A DNA stretch of 29,429 nucleotides. Source: Bacilli bacterium (GTDB lineage: Bacteria; Bacillota_I; Bacilli_A; RF39; UBA660). The first letter of the stretch is position 1, and every line of letters starts with the position of its first letter. The stretch covers positions 1-29,429 of the forward strand of contig CAKJXT010000063.1 of the NCBI GenBank assembly GCA_918219625.1, written 5' to 3'. The position numbers were made by a program, and so were the translations under genes. Under the pieces are notes generated by a model. It was not told where the DNA came from. It did no database searches and worked only from the letters and a program-made list of their open reading frames with translations. Below are positions 15,861-22,360 of this stretch, in pieces.

Positions 15861-15890
15861 AAAAACGTAAGTTTAATTACTTACGTTTTT
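15861..15890. terminator. Bidirectional terminator (28-aa peptide / mscL)
   Basis: A 12-bp perfect stem AAAAACGTAAGT/ACTTACGTTTTT with a 6-nt loop. The mscL stop codon (15877–15879) and its last Lys/Arg codons lie inside it, so the coding end doubles as terminator. Confidence 0.9.
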
Positions 15891-16314
15891 TTAATAAATC
15901 TCTTATTTCTTCTAATAAAGCAACTTCTTCGGATTTCTTAGTTTCTTCTTTTTTCTCTTCTTCTTTCTTAAATTTATTAGTAACCTTATTAATACATGAA
16001 ATCATAATATAAACGCATAAAGCAATAATTAAGAAATCAATAACATTTTGAATAAAGTTACCATAAGTAACAACAGCATCACCAATCTTAACAGATAAAG
16101 ATGTAAAATCAACACCACCAATTACTATACCAAGTAAAGGCATTAAAATATCATTAACAATTGAAGTTACAATCTTACCAAATGCACCACCAATAATAAC
16201 ACCGACAGCAAGATCAACTACATTTCCTTTCGCAATAAATTCTTTAAATCCGCTTAAATGCTTTTTAGCGCCACCAGTTACTTTTTTAGAAGTTTTTTTA
16301 CTACTCTCAGCCAT
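15877..16314 (-). CDS. mscL: Large-conductance mechanosensitive channel MscL
   Basis: 145 residues. It opens under membrane tension to release solutes on hypo-osmotic shock, as a homopentamer. After a basic N-terminus the family core appears: [34 protein letters not shown] (N-terminal helix and TM1, split here as [17 protein letters not shown] and [11 protein letters not shown]). A periplasmic loop and TM2 ([19 protein letters not shown]) follow. The C-terminus is a charged helix ending [10 protein letters not shown], the usual cytoplasmic bundle. GGAGGG lies before the ATG and a TATAAT (16332–16337 complement) 17 bases upstream of it. Confidence 0.96.
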   Translation of the reverse strand: MAESSKKTSKKVTGGAKKHLSGFKEFIAKGNVVDLAVGVIIGGAFGKIVTSIVNDILMPLLGIVIGGVDFTSLSVKIGDAVVTYGNFIQNVIDFLIIALCVYIMISCINKVTNKFKKEEEKKEETKKSEEVALLEEIRDLLKKRK

Positions 16315-16365
16315 ATTATCCCTCCGAAAATATTATATATCAAAAATGAAGAAAAATAAAGAAAG

Positions 16366-16394
16366 TTGATAAAAAAAATAAAATAGTTTATAAT
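16366..16394 (+). promoter_or_regulatory. Promoter of the GT51 gene
   Basis: TTGATA (16366–16371), 17-nt spacer, TATAAT (16389–16394). The predicted start near 16401 coincides with the first base of the TGGAGGA ribosome binding site, so the leader is only about 10 nt. Confidence 0.8.
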
Positions 16395-16410
16395 ATTAAT
16401 TGGAGGAAAT

Positions 16411-17103
16411 ATGAAAGCAATTAAAAAATTATTCACATTTATATTTCTAATTATCCTAGTAATCATTATTATAGTCGGATACGATGGATATAAAATGTAT
16501 AAACAAGCAATTACAGAATTGCCTATAGATGAAAAAATACAAGAAATAAAAAATAAAAAAAACTATACAAAATTAGAAGATACAACAAAGACATTTAAAG
16601 ACGCAATACTCGCAGTTGAAGATCACAGATTTTATAACCACAAAGGAATAGACTTAATATCAACAACTAAAGCATTCTTTACTAACTTAAAGAACAAAGA
16701 AATTGTAACAGGTGGAAGTTCAATAACACAGCAATTAGCCAAAAATATGTACTTTACTCAAAAAAAAGAATTCTCGAGAAAATTTGCAGAAATATTTGTT
16801 GTATCATACTTAGAAGATAATCTAACAAAAGATGAAATATTTGAACTATATATAAATACTATTTACTACGGAAATGGATATTACGGAATTGGAGATGCAA
16901 GTGAAGGATATTTCAATAAACAAGCAAGTGATTTAACAGATTATGAAGCAACAATACTAGCAGGACTGCCTAATGCTCCATCTGCTTATTCATTAAATAG
17001 TCATAAAGACCTAGCAGAAAAAAGGCAACAACAAGTACTAGACGCAATGGTAAAATATAAATATCTTACAAATTCAGAAGCTATAAAAATAAAAGGAAAT
17101 TAA
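16411..17103 (+). CDS. Monofunctional peptidoglycan glycosyltransferase (GT51)
   Basis: 230 residues. It polymerises lipid II into glycan strands on the outer face of the membrane. One N-terminal transmembrane helix (LFTFIFLIILVIIIIVGYDG) is followed by a complete GT51 domain: AVEDHRFYNHKG with the catalytic E70, GGSSITQQLAKN, a second acidic site in the KFAEIFVVSYLE segment, and YINTIYYGNGYYGI. The chain ends where a class A PBP would begin its transpeptidase domain, so it is an MtgA-like stand-alone enzyme or a PBP1 that has lost that domain. It has its own promoter and ends tail-to-tail with the radical SAM gene with a 4-nt overlap. Confidence 0.92.
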   Translation: MKAIKKLFTFIFLIILVIIIIVGYDGYKMYKQAITELPIDEKIQEIKNKKNYTKLEDTTKTFKDAILAVEDHRFYNHKGIDLISTTKAFFTNLKNKEIVTGGSSITQQLAKNMYFTQKKEFSRKFAEIFVVSYLEDNLTKDEIFELYINTIYYGNGYYGIGDASEGYFNKQASDLTDYEATILAGLPNAPSAYSLNSHKDLAEKRQQQVLDAMVKYKYLTNSEAIKIKGN

Positions 17104-17118
17104 CTTTCCTTTTTTTCA
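17092..17118. terminator. Bidirectional terminator at overlapping gene ends
   Basis: AAAGGAAA/TTTCCTTT stem (17092–17099, 17105–17112) with a 5-nt loop and a T-run. Both stop codons (17101–17103 plus; 17100–17102 minus) are in the loop. Confidence 0.85.
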
Positions 17119-17921
17119 TTTAAAAATTTACAATGTTTGCATAACTCCTCACGTTTTATACCATTTTTAAATCCATTAACCATATTAGAAACTCTAGAAG
17201 AATTTAAAATATAATCCAAATCACTATCATAAATATTACCTAAAGAAATACAACCTAAACTGTCTAAACAACAAGGAACAACAGTACCATCACACAATAC
17301 ACCAATGTGATCTATTAAGCCATAGCACTTCCCCTTTTCATTATAATAACCGTTATTTAAATCAGGCCATATAAACTCATGAAATTGACTTAAAAATATA
17401 TTATTAGAAAGTTTAACCTTATCAAAAGCAGAATACTCAAATGATATATTATAATATGAAGATAGCTTATTAAGTATATCACAACTACAACTACTATTTA
17501 ACCATACTCTATAAGAAATATAAGTATTAGACAATTTGGAAACAACATCAAATATATTATTTAAATAATCATCTAAACTAATTCCATATTTTAAATCAAA
17601 ACTATGTAAAGAAATATTAATTTGTCTAATATTTTTAGTTTCAATCTTATCAATCAAATAACCATTAGTAGTAATATTAATATTAAAACCCATACTAAAA
17701 GCATAATCAATAAATTCATTAATCATAGGATGTAATAAAGGCTCACCCAATATATGAAAATATAAATAATTAGTATATGGTTTTACCTTATTTAAAATAC
17801 TATTAAACTCAGAAAAAGACATAAATTTAACCTTTCTCTTATTCCCAATACAAAAACTGCATTTTAAATTGCATGAGTTAGTTATTTCAATATAAATCTT
17901 CTTAAATCTCATAAACATCAT
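17100..17921 (-). CDS. Radical SAM/SPASM-type protein
   Basis: 273 residues. The radical SAM cluster motif is CNLKCSFC (C17, C21, C24), followed by YLYFHILGEPLLHP (the GGE-like motif) and NINITTNGYLI. The C-terminal part has a cysteine-rich SPASM-like region: GKCYGL, LCDGTVVPCC, LGC and LCKHC. Such enzymes often modify peptides or carry extra Fe–S clusters for anaerobic enzyme maturation. Many in gut Firmicutes remain uncharacterised, and no peptide substrate gene or transporter is adjacent. The start is unusual: no Shine–Dalgarno is visible and a TATAAT ends 4 bases before the first ATG (17921), pointing to a leaderless message. Met4 (17912) is the alternative. Confidence 0.85.
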   Translation of the reverse strand: MMFMRFKKIYIEITNSCNLKCSFCIGNKRKVKFMSFSEFNSILNKVKPYTNYLYFHILGEPLLHPMINEFIDYAFSMGFNINITTNGYLIDKIETKNIRQINISLHSFDLKYGISLDDYLNNIFDVVSKLSNTYISYRVWLNSSCSCDILNKLSSYYNISFEYSAFDKVKLSNNIFLSQFHEFIWPDLNNGYYNEKGKCYGLIDHIGVLCDGTVVPCCLDSLGCISLGNIYDSDLDYILNSSRVSNMVNGFKNGIKREELCKHCKFLNEKKES

Positions 17922-17925
17922 TACA

Positions 17926-17931
17926 ATTATA
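17926..17931 (-). promoter_or_regulatory. -10 box directly before the radical SAM start (leaderless)
   Basis: Minus strand TATAAT, then TGTA, then ATG. Transcription would begin at or within a base or two of the A of ATG. The region 17 nt upstream is the terminator stem of the previous gene; no convincing -35. Confidence 0.55.
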
Positions 17932-17933
17932 TC

Positions 17934-17958
17934 AAAAAAATTAGGAAAATCCTAATTT
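17934..17958 (-). terminator. Terminator of the alarmone synthetase gene
   Basis: AAATTAGG/CCTAATTT stem with a 5-nt loop and a T7 run on the minus strand. It includes the gene's own stop codon (17952–17954). Confidence 0.87.
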
Positions 17959-19166
17959 CTTTTACCAATTAATGAAACGGAATAAGACATACTACTTCCA
18001 CATATTTTTCTTCTAATCTTATCAATGCAAATATTAATAGTATTATCATCTAAATTTTTCATAGAAGTTACAATTTCACAAGGAACGTTGTCCTTTTCGT
18101 AATCCCTTAATAAATAATCTCTCGTAGATTGAATAACATCAAAACATAATTTCATAATCTCATCAGAAAAATGAAATGAATTATCATCACAATTAGCGCC
18201 ATAAAGAACACGATTTAGTTTATCTTTTTCAAAATCCTTTGTTTCTAAAACAGCTAAACAAATATAGTAAATATGAGCAATTGTAGATAAATTAGCATTT
18301 TGTAACTCTGAACAATCAAAAAATTTAGAACAAATATCACATACTAAATAAAAAGGTATAGCGTCTTCTTGTAACGAATTGCCCTCATAACGGGGATGTT
18401 CAAATTCAGCATACATATGATGTAATATATTTTTAATTTGAATTTCAGACCAATTATTTTTATTATCTAGTAAATAATAAAATTGAATACTTCTATATCC
18501 ATTTTCCTTAGGATTAACTAGATAATCTTTTCCATTAGATACGGATTTTGTATTATCAAAGTAGTTACCCAATTGTTTATACAAACAATCTCTTATTAAA
18601 TATAGCGCATCTTCATCGCGATTATTTAAATCAAGTGAAGCAGGAATAAATTTTTCAAATAAAAACTCTTCCGGTGATAAAGAAACATTCTTTAAACTTT
18701 CAATATCACAGCAAGACTGTTTTGAAATTGTTATTACTCTCAATCCTAAGAAATCATTAACATATTCAGAAATTGCCTTTACAAATGTTTGAGTATCGCC
18801 AGATATCTTTATCCACTCATTTCTTTTATCATCATCTGTATCGAAAGAACATTGTATCTTCCTATCAATTTTCTTTAATGTTCTAACAAATCCCTTAATA
18901 CGATAATCAACCATAAAATCAACATTAACATTTTTACTAACAAAAAGTTTGCTAATTTCTTCTTTCAAACTATCTCTATTATTTTCAATCACACTTTTAT
19001 AATTAGAACAATGAATTTGAAAAAACATCGATAAAAAACATAATTGCTTATAAGACAAATCATTTCTAGTACAAAAATCAACTAACCAATTTATATCAGC
19101 GTCATTACAGTCATAATCATCTATAACGCATTTTAAATATGGCATTTCTTCATTATTCAAAACCAT
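17952..19166 (-). CDS. RelA/SpoT-type (p)ppGpp synthetase domain protein
   Basis: 404 residues. The RelA/SpoT nucleotidyltransferase fold is visible: a basic G-loop region DYRIKGFVRTLKKIDRK, the metal site DFLGLRV (D138), the substrate motif NPKENGYRSIQ with its stacking Tyr (about 224), the catalytic E241 in EIQIKN, and HHMYAEF (249–255). These are the residues needed to transfer pyrophosphate from ATP to GDP or GTP. No HD hydrolase, TGS or ACT domain is evident, so it resembles a small alarmone synthetase. But it is nearly twice their usual length, with roughly 85 extra residues before and 150 after the core. The ATG at 19166 follows GAAGGGG; an upstream TTG overlaps that site. Own promoter TTGACT-16-TATAAT, immediately downstream of 6S RNA. 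Confidence 0.82.
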   Translation of the reverse strand: MVLNNEEMPYLKCVIDDYDCNDADINWLVDFCTRNDLSYKQLCFLSMFFQIHCSNYKSVIENNRDSLKEEISKLFVSKNVNVDFMVDYRIKGFVRTLKKIDRKIQCSFDTDDDKRNEWIKISGDTQTFVKAISEYVNDFLGLRVITISKQSCCDIESLKNVSLSPEEFLFEKFIPASLDLNNRDEDALYLIRDCLYKQLGNYFDNTKSVSNGKDYLVNPKENGYRSIQFYYLLDNKNNWSEIQIKNILHHMYAEFEHPRYEGNSLQEDAIPFYLVCDICSKFFDCSELQNANLSTIAHIYYICLAVLETKDFEKDKLNRVLYGANCDDNSFHFSDEIMKLCFDVIQSTRDYLLRDYEKDNVPCEIVTSMKNLDDNTINICIDKIRRKICGSSMSYSVSLIGKRN

Positions 19167-19216
19167 AAATATGTCCCCTTCCAATTTAATTTTAAAAAGT
19201 AAAAAACTAGTGATAT

Positions 19217-19244
19217 ATTATACCAAAATATTAAAAAAAGTCAA
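19217..19244 (-). promoter_or_regulatory. Promoter of the alarmone synthetase gene
   Basis: Minus strand TTGACT (19244→19239), 16-nt spacer, TATAAT (19222→19217). It lies between the 6S terminator and the gene, with a leader of about 45 nt. Confidence 0.78.
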
Positions 19245-19251
19245 ATTTAAT

Positions 19252-19429
19252 AAAAAAAGTCCAAAAGGACGACAGCATTAACGATAAAAACCTAGTCTCC
19301 TAGGTGGGCATCACATTGCAGATTTTAGGATCCTCGAGTAAACCCAAGTCTTCAACACCACCTGCAAATTAGATTCCCAATACGTTACATTAGTAGGTTT
19401 TTCAAATTTACTAATCGTACCTTCTAGAC
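19252..19429 (-). ncRNA. ssrS: 6S RNA
   Basis: About 178 nt, markedly richer in G/C than its surroundings and without a reading frame. 6S RNA mimics an open promoter and binds the housekeeping RNA polymerase in slow growth. The order of parts matches 6S: apical hairpin CUUGGG-UUUA-CUCGAG (19333–19348), then CCUAAAAUCUGC, then CCCACC, then a small hairpin CCUAG-GAGA-CUAGG (19291–19304). From memory, E. coli 6S has the same succession: a CUCGG…CCGAG hairpin, CCUUAAAACUGC, UUCACC, and a CCUUGAAcc hairpin. AGGUGG (19358–19363) pairs with CCCACCU. The RNA ends at a GUCC-UUUU-GGAC stem and U7 terminator (19252–19270). The exact 5' end is inferred from the promoter. Confidence 0.85.
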
Positions 19430-19435
19430 AATATA

Positions 19436-19464
19436 ATTATATCATATTTAACTAAAAATATCCA
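19436..19464 (-). promoter_or_regulatory. Promoter of 6S RNA
   Basis: Minus strand TGGATA (19464→19459), 17-nt spacer, TGA-TATAAT (the -10 is 19441→19436, extended). The start falls near G 19429. Confidence 0.7.
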
Positions 19465-19471
19465 TACAAAT

Positions 19472-19498
19472 AAAAAAAATAGGAAAAAATTCCTATTT
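19472..19498 (-). terminator. Terminator of the Yip1-like gene
   Basis: AAATAGGAA/TTCCTATTT stem (19477–19485, 19490–19498) with an A4 loop and a long T-run on the minus strand. The stem touches the stop codon. Confidence 0.88.
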
Positions 19499-20169
19499 TA
19501 GAATATTGAACCAATTAAACTAGTAATATAATTACTTAAAACATAGTAAGTAATTACAAATACAATTGTTAAGCAAATAGTTTGAATATAAACTGTCATA
19601 TCTCCTTCAAGTTTAAGTTCATCATTTACACTCTTAACAAATGTAATAACTGAGTATACTAGTGATGCAAAAACAACAAATACTGAAAGTGGAATATAAA
19701 TATATCCAATAATAGTTGCTAATAATCCAGCAATAAACATTGGAATAAATGATACTGTAGTTATGCTAACTAATTTAAAATAGTTAACAGTCTTTTTCAT
19801 AACACATGAAACTACATAATATACTCCAGCTACTGCAGCAACAACTATTATGAATCCAATAAATTGCTTAACAATAAGGCTAAAATAATCAAGATTTTTT
19901 AACCCATCAAATGATACAGTTAAACTAGATGATCCTTTCCAAAGCCCCCTTGGCTTAACAAAAATAACTTGAATCATCGCATTAAGTAATCCAATAATCA
20001 TTCTGCATAATGAAACAAGAATAACTAAAAGGCCAGCACTTTTTACATCTGCATACTCATTAATTTTGTTCTTAATAGCAGTAATAGGCTTTAATAAACA
20101 AGCTAAGATAAACATAAAGCTTTCTGTTATAAAAGAAACAAAATCAAAGTTTTTTGAAGTTTTTTCCAT
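19498..20169 (-). CDS. Yip1-like multi-span membrane protein
   Basis: 223 residues with about five or six membrane spans after a short soluble N-terminus. The pattern of an FxxFI..sfxFILACLLKPI opening, then paired long helices separated by short loops (SLIVKQFIGFIIVVAAVAGVYY, KLVSITTVSFIPMFIAGLL), resembles the Yip1/DUF1282-type proteins of Firmicutes. Function in bacteria is not established. AGGAGG precedes the ATG. It has its own promoter and terminator and lies downstream of the SPFH/zinc-ribbon gene on the same strand, a pairing that may reflect a shared membrane role. Confidence 0.72.
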   Translation of the reverse strand: MEKTSKNFDFVSFITESFMFILACLLKPITAIKNKINEYADVKSAGLLVILVSLCRMIIGLLNAMIQVIFVKPRGLWKGSSSLTVSFDGLKNLDYFSLIVKQFIGFIIVVAAVAGVYYVVSCVMKKTVNYFKLVSITTVSFIPMFIAGLLATIIGYIYIPLSVFVVFASLVYSVITFVKSVNDELKLEGDMTVYIQTICLTIVFVITYYVLSNYITSLIGSIF

Positions 20170-20194
20170 AATAAATCCTCCTTACTTCAATATA

Positions 20195-20223
20195 ATTATA
20201 CAATTAATTTGAAAAAAATACAA
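20195..20223 (-). promoter_or_regulatory. Promoter of the Yip1-like gene
   Basis: Minus strand TTGTAT (20223→20218), 17-nt spacer, TATAAT (20200→20195). Confidence 0.75.
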
Positions 20224-20224
20224 T

Positions 20225-20252
20225 AAAAAAGATTAAGATAAAACTTAATCTT
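20225..20252 (-). terminator. Terminator of the SPFH gene
   Basis: AAGATTAAG/CTTAATCTT stem (20229–20237, 20244–20252) with a 6-nt loop and a T6 run on the minus strand, overlapping the end of the coding region. Confidence 0.87.
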
Positions 20253-21390
20253 ATAATTGTTGACCACATTGTGTACAGAATTTAGCACTATCTGATGCAG
20301 GAGCACCACAATTTGGACAGAATCTATTAGCAGTTTGAGCATCTTTTCCAGGTAGATTATTAATCATACCAGCAGCCATCCCTGTACCAGCATTAGCCAT
20401 ACCCATACCAACAAATCCTCCAGCAACACCATTTTCATTACTAGCAGCATGAATCATAGCTTCACCTGCAGCAGCAGCCATAGCGCCTTGTAAGTTTTTA
20501 CTATAAGCATCACTCATAATACCAACTCTTTCAGATTCAGCATTAGCCATACCTCTAACTTTATCAATCTCACGAATTTGAGCTTTAGCTTCTTCACTAG
20601 CATTAATATTAATAGTTACTTCTCTATCAACAACAATACCATATTTTTCATGCCAATCAGCATTTAATAAAGTATTCATCTTATCAGCTATAGCAGATCT
20701 TTGACCTTGAATTCTATTAAATGGAATATTATTCTCAGTCATAACTTCATTAATAGCTTCACTTATTTTTTGAGCAAACTTACTCTTTAAGATATTTCTT
20801 CCTTCAGTTGAGAAAATATCATCAAAAGTTAATGTATCTTTAGGATTAGCTCCTAACATTGTATTAACTAAAATAACAGGATCATCAACTTTAATATTGA
20901 ATTCACCATTATAAGTTACTTCAACACTTCCATAAACTGGATCAGCAATAGTTTCTGGTTGTTGAGAACCATAAGTAATAGCTGGTAAAGTTTTAATATT
21001 TACATAATAAACTCTTTGATCTTTAGCGCTTTGACCACCATAAGTAATACGTTTTCCAATAGTCTTAATTGAATCAACAATACTCTTACCTAAATTTCCA
21101 GCAAAAATACTTGGTTCAGTACTACTATCCCATGAATAATCACCTGGAGTATCAGTAAATTCAACGATTTGACCATTGTCAATAATCATCATAGCCATTC
21201 CTTGAGGAACAATTATTTTACTTCCTTTAGAAATAACTCCTTCACTATAAACCATATTTCCAGAACCATGATTAACAACACCCCTTTGAATAATAACGTT
21301 GTTATCAACCTCTGGACAAGACACGACCTCTTTAAATTGATCGCCTACTGTAGTTGTAGCAGCACTAAGTGCAGCAGCAATTAAACCCAT
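20251..21390 (-). CDS. SPFH/band-7 domain protein with C-terminal zinc ribbon (YdjI-like)
   Basis: 379 residues. The N-terminal SPFH domain (about 20–250) includes SKGSKIIVPQGMAMMIIDNGQI and PGDYSWDSSTEP. This is the layout of YdjI-type proteins, sometimes called virion-core-like. An Ala/Gly/Met-rich linker (AAAAGEAMIHAASNENGVAGG) follows. The chain ends in a double CxxC zinc ribbon, CPNCGAP…CTQCGQQL. No transmembrane helix is present, so membrane contact would be through the SPFH domain or partners; B. subtilis YdjI is linked to the YdjG/YdjH membrane-stress group. GAGG stands before the ATG at 21390; a 10-codon longer frame lacks a site. A small hairpin (21411–21426) lies in the leader. Confidence 0.88.
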   Translation of the reverse strand: MGLIAAALSAATTTVGDQFKEVVSCPEVDNNVIIQRGVVNHGSGNMVYSEGVISKGSKIIVPQGMAMMIIDNGQIVEFTDTPGDYSWDSSTEPSIFAGNLGKSIVDSIKTIGKRITYGGQSAKDQRVYYVNIKTLPAITYGSQQPETIADPVYGSVEVTYNGEFNIKVDDPVILVNTMLGANPKDTLTFDDIFSTEGRNILKSKFAQKISEAINEVMTENNIPFNRIQGQRSAIADKMNTLLNADWHEKYGIVVDREVTININASEEAKAQIREIDKVRGMANAESERVGIMSDAYSKNLQGAMAAAAGEAMIHAASNENGVAGGFVGMGMANAGTGMAAGMINNLPGKDAQTANRFCPNCGAPASDSAKFCTQCGQQL

Positions 21391-21410
21391 ATATAACCTC
21401 TTTTCTTTTA

Positions 21411-21426
21411 AGATGAACAATCATCT
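21411..21426 (-). other. Hairpin in the SPFH gene leader
   Basis: AGATGA/TCATCT stem with a 4-nt loop, about 20 nt upstream of the start codon and downstream of the promoter. It has no T-run, so it is not a terminator. It may affect mRNA stability or translation. Confidence 0.45.
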
Positions 21427-21439
21427 ACCTACATATATA

Positions 21440-21468
21440 ATTTTATAATAAATTAAGTTCCATGTCAA
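21440..21468 (-). promoter_or_regulatory. Promoter of the SPFH gene
   Basis: Minus strand consensus TTGACA (21468→21463), 17-nt spacer, TAAAAT (21445→21440). The -35 starts one base after the stop codon of the upstream gene. Confidence 0.78.
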
Positions 21469-21954
21469 TTATTTAGCATTACCTTTAAGCGCATATTGAA
21501 TTTCCATAATAGATTTCGTCCTATCACAATTTATCTTTTCAATATATGATATATAATCAAAATTTTTATTTTCACTAAACTGTCTAACTAATTCCTGACA
21601 TTGAGCTAAACTTAAATTTCTAACAAAAGACATATCATAATTTGAATTCGTTTTGATTTTTATCAATTCCTTTAATAAATTAATATCAATATTTGAATTA
21701 TCTAATCCAATAACATCAATTCCGCTTCTAATAGCCTCACATAGTAAAAGCATACATTCCAAAGACAATCTAGAATTCAAAATATTAGTAACATCCATAC
21801 CCAAACCAATAGCTTTGCCTATTACCTCAATTTGTTCAGGGCTATAATTAAAATCAATACAATCAATTAATTTTCTAAAAACATCATAATTATCAATATA
21901 AGAATTCAAAACATCAAGTTGAGCATTATCAAATGTACTTAAATCTAAACTCAT
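21469..21954 (-). CDS. Helical-repeat protein of unknown function in the UvrX-type operon
   Basis: 161 residues. It contains degenerate helical repeats of the form 'SPEQIEVIGKAIGLGMDVTNIL' / 'SLECMLLLCEAIRSGIDVIGL' (each about 25 residues; shown here only as their consensus [LI]xx(A)Ixx GxDV). This type of repeat occurs in gut Firmicutes proteins of unknown role and is likely a protein-binding scaffold. ATG at 21954 follows GGTGGTG; the longer frame begins with a TTG in that site. The site itself overlaps the end of yolD, so translation is coupled to the YolD/polymerase genes. No DNA-binding or nuclease motif is seen. Confidence 0.75.
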   Translation of the reverse strand: MSLDLSTFDNAQLDVLNSYIDNYDVFRKLIDCIDFNYSPEQIEVIGKAIGLGMDVTNILNSRLSLECMLLLCEAIRSGIDVIGLDNSNIDINLLKELIKIKTNSNYDMSFVRNLSLAQCQELVRQFSENKNFDYISYIEKINCDRTKSIMEIQYALKGNAK

Positions 21955-21966
21955 AAACACCACCAA

Positions 21967-22356
21967 CTAAAAATCTATATCTATTATATCACAAATATTA
22001 ATTTTATTATCATCTACAATAATAAAACTCTTATATAAATCAATTTTATTAACAGAACCACTAATATTTTTATAAGATCCACCAGATTTACTTTTATCAG
22101 GAATAAAATATGTAATAATAACATTAGGTTTTAAAGATAATTTAGACTTAATTAAATTAATTTTATTATCAAGAATTTCCTTAGCCTCTTCATCTAAAAT
22201 AATCTTTTTATCAGTAATTCTAGCAGTCTCAATAACAGCCTCTTTATATCCAACTAAAGCACTAAAAGGCATAAATTGAGCACATCTATCATAATTACTC
22301 ATTCTTTTATGATTCAAATCAAAAGGATACTTAATGTCAATTATATCATCGTACAT
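21967..22356 (-). CDS. YolD-like protein
   Basis: 129 residues. The YolD signature is present: HKRMSNYDRCAQFMPFSALVGY then EAVIETARITDKK. YolD-like proteins are found next to UvrX/YqjW-type Y-family polymerases and, on structural grounds, have been proposed to be functional counterparts of UmuD that bind the polymerase. The gene starts 4 nt after the polymerase stop, with its ribosome binding site inside that gene's end, so the two are translationally linked. Its C-terminus (GSVNKIDLYKSFIIVDDNKINICDI) is the usual beta-strand pair. Confidence 0.88.
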   Translation of the reverse strand: MYDDIIDIKYPFDLNHKRMSNYDRCAQFMPFSALVGYKEAVIETARITDKKIILDEEAKEILDNKINLIKSKLSLKPNVIITYFIPDKSKSGGSYKNISGSVNKIDLYKSFIIVDDNKINICDIIDIDF

Positions 22357-22360
22357 TTTA

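Noticed and set aside
19291..19304. CCTAG-GAGA-CTAGG hairpin as a terminator
   Set aside because: It lies inside the 6S RNA at the place of the family's 3' side hairpin. The real terminator is the GTCC/GGAC stem 20 nt further on.
19252..19429. Riboswitch or T-box leader of the alarmone synthetase gene
   Set aside because: The element has its own terminator and the synthetase has a separate promoter after it. The motif order matches 6S RNA and none of the riboswitch cores I know (no T-box GGUGG/AA-bulge, no cobalamin, SAM, FMN or lysine motifs).
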